Shown here one piece after another: positions 63,637 through 64,000 of a stretch of DNA of 64,000 bases. Numbering within the stretch: position 1 is the first letter of the stretch; each line of letters begins with the position of its first letter. The translations under genes were made by a program, and so were the position numbers. The notes beneath the pieces were generated by a model. The model searched no databases and was not told the DNA's origin. It saw nothing but the letters and a program-made list of their open reading frames with translations. Origin of the DNA: Chondrus crispus (Eukaryota; Rhodophyta; Florideophyceae; Gigartinales; Gigartinaceae); NCBI RefSeq assembly GCF_000350225.1, contig NW_005178685.1, positions 217,731 to 281,730 on the forward strand, in the 5' to 3' direction.

Positions 63637-64000
63637 TTGCAACAGCAGGATACACGTAGACACACACTGAAGTGTGCAGCAGTGCGGTAGCGCGATATTT
63701 ATTTGGGCAGTAATCTTACCAAGGGTACCGTAAGGTCACAGTAGGAGGGGTACAGTAGGAGGGGTACAGCAAGGGTACAGTACATGTGAGGTGCAGTAAG
63801 AAATTTAGTATGATGTGAGCAAATCCGCCTGATTATGAGAATTTTAAACTAAATTTTAACGACAGCTGCATGTGAGGCTTTTCTCGACATTCCTCATCAG
63901 GCGCATCGTAGTGCCAGAGCCTACCCTTGGCAGAGCCTCCCTTTGGCAGGTAAGTGTTGGTGAGAAAAAAGGGAATGCCCCCTGCCCAGGAGACAGGTGG
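63637..64000. other. Right edge, simple repeats
   Basis: No gene seen. A short tandem GGTACAGTAGGAGG-like array lies at about 63738-63783. Confidence 0.5.

Noticed and set aside
1-64000. CRISPR arrays, operons or a prokaryotic defence system
   Set aside because: No regularly spaced repeats, and gene content and introns are eukaryotic nuclear.

Overview
The window looks like nuclear DNA of a multicellular red alga (Florideophyceae, Chondrus-like). This is an inference. The host genes are eukaryotic (PRPP synthetase, a giant Nup205-like protein, spliceosomal SmE, Ku80). Two host proteins look plastid-targeted (an HCF164-like thioredoxin and a lycopene-cyclase-like flavoprotein). Genes are almost intron-free: one open frame runs 2,190 codons. 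Islands of compact genes are separated by large, decayed transposable elements. No bacterial operons, CRISPR arrays, rRNA or convincing tRNA genes were seen.

Layout. 1-9300: a degenerate Ty3/gypsy retrotransposon on the minus strand (gag, protease, RT-RNase H, integrase), next to an LTR-like block in the opposite orientation. 9309-10275: a two-exon repetitive-family gene broken by one in-frame TGA. 13.6-32.1 kb: the main host island, with PRPP synthetase (-), lycopene-cyclase-like flavoprotein (+), Nup205-like (-), SmE (+), Ku80 (-) and plastid thioredoxin (-). Perfect or near-perfect palindromes sit in the spacers, along with three copies of a short dispersed repeat.

34603-53072: a Ty1/copia element on the minus strand, resolved to the base: two ~449-bp LTRs (TG...CA), a 5-bp target duplication AAAAC, a polypurine tract and a candidate primer-binding site. 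Its integrase is split by an 11,163-bp CACTA-type DNA transposon (38420-49582; 12-bp terminal inverted repeats CACTGCAAAGGC; 2-bp duplication GA). That transposon carries a broken TNP2-like transposase and at least two opposite-strand passenger genes. Between the copia pol and its 3' LTR is an antisense reading frame with papain/OTU-like cysteine-protease motifs. I consider this the most novel item in the window.

53544-58840: a decayed protein kinase-Sel1-repeat gene, cut by a 3,141-bp PIF/Harbinger transposon (54517-57657; duplication TAA). 59.3-63.6 kb: a second host island with a gamma-glutamylcyclotransferase-like protein, a 2-oxoglutarate/Fe(II) dioxygenase with an 80-nt intron, and a DAO-type FAD oxidoreductase.

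The host genes do not form one pathway; they are ordinary housekeeping and plastid genes. The coherent story is layered transposition (CACTA into copia, Harbinger into a kinase pseudogene) followed by decay dominated by single in-frame stop codons.
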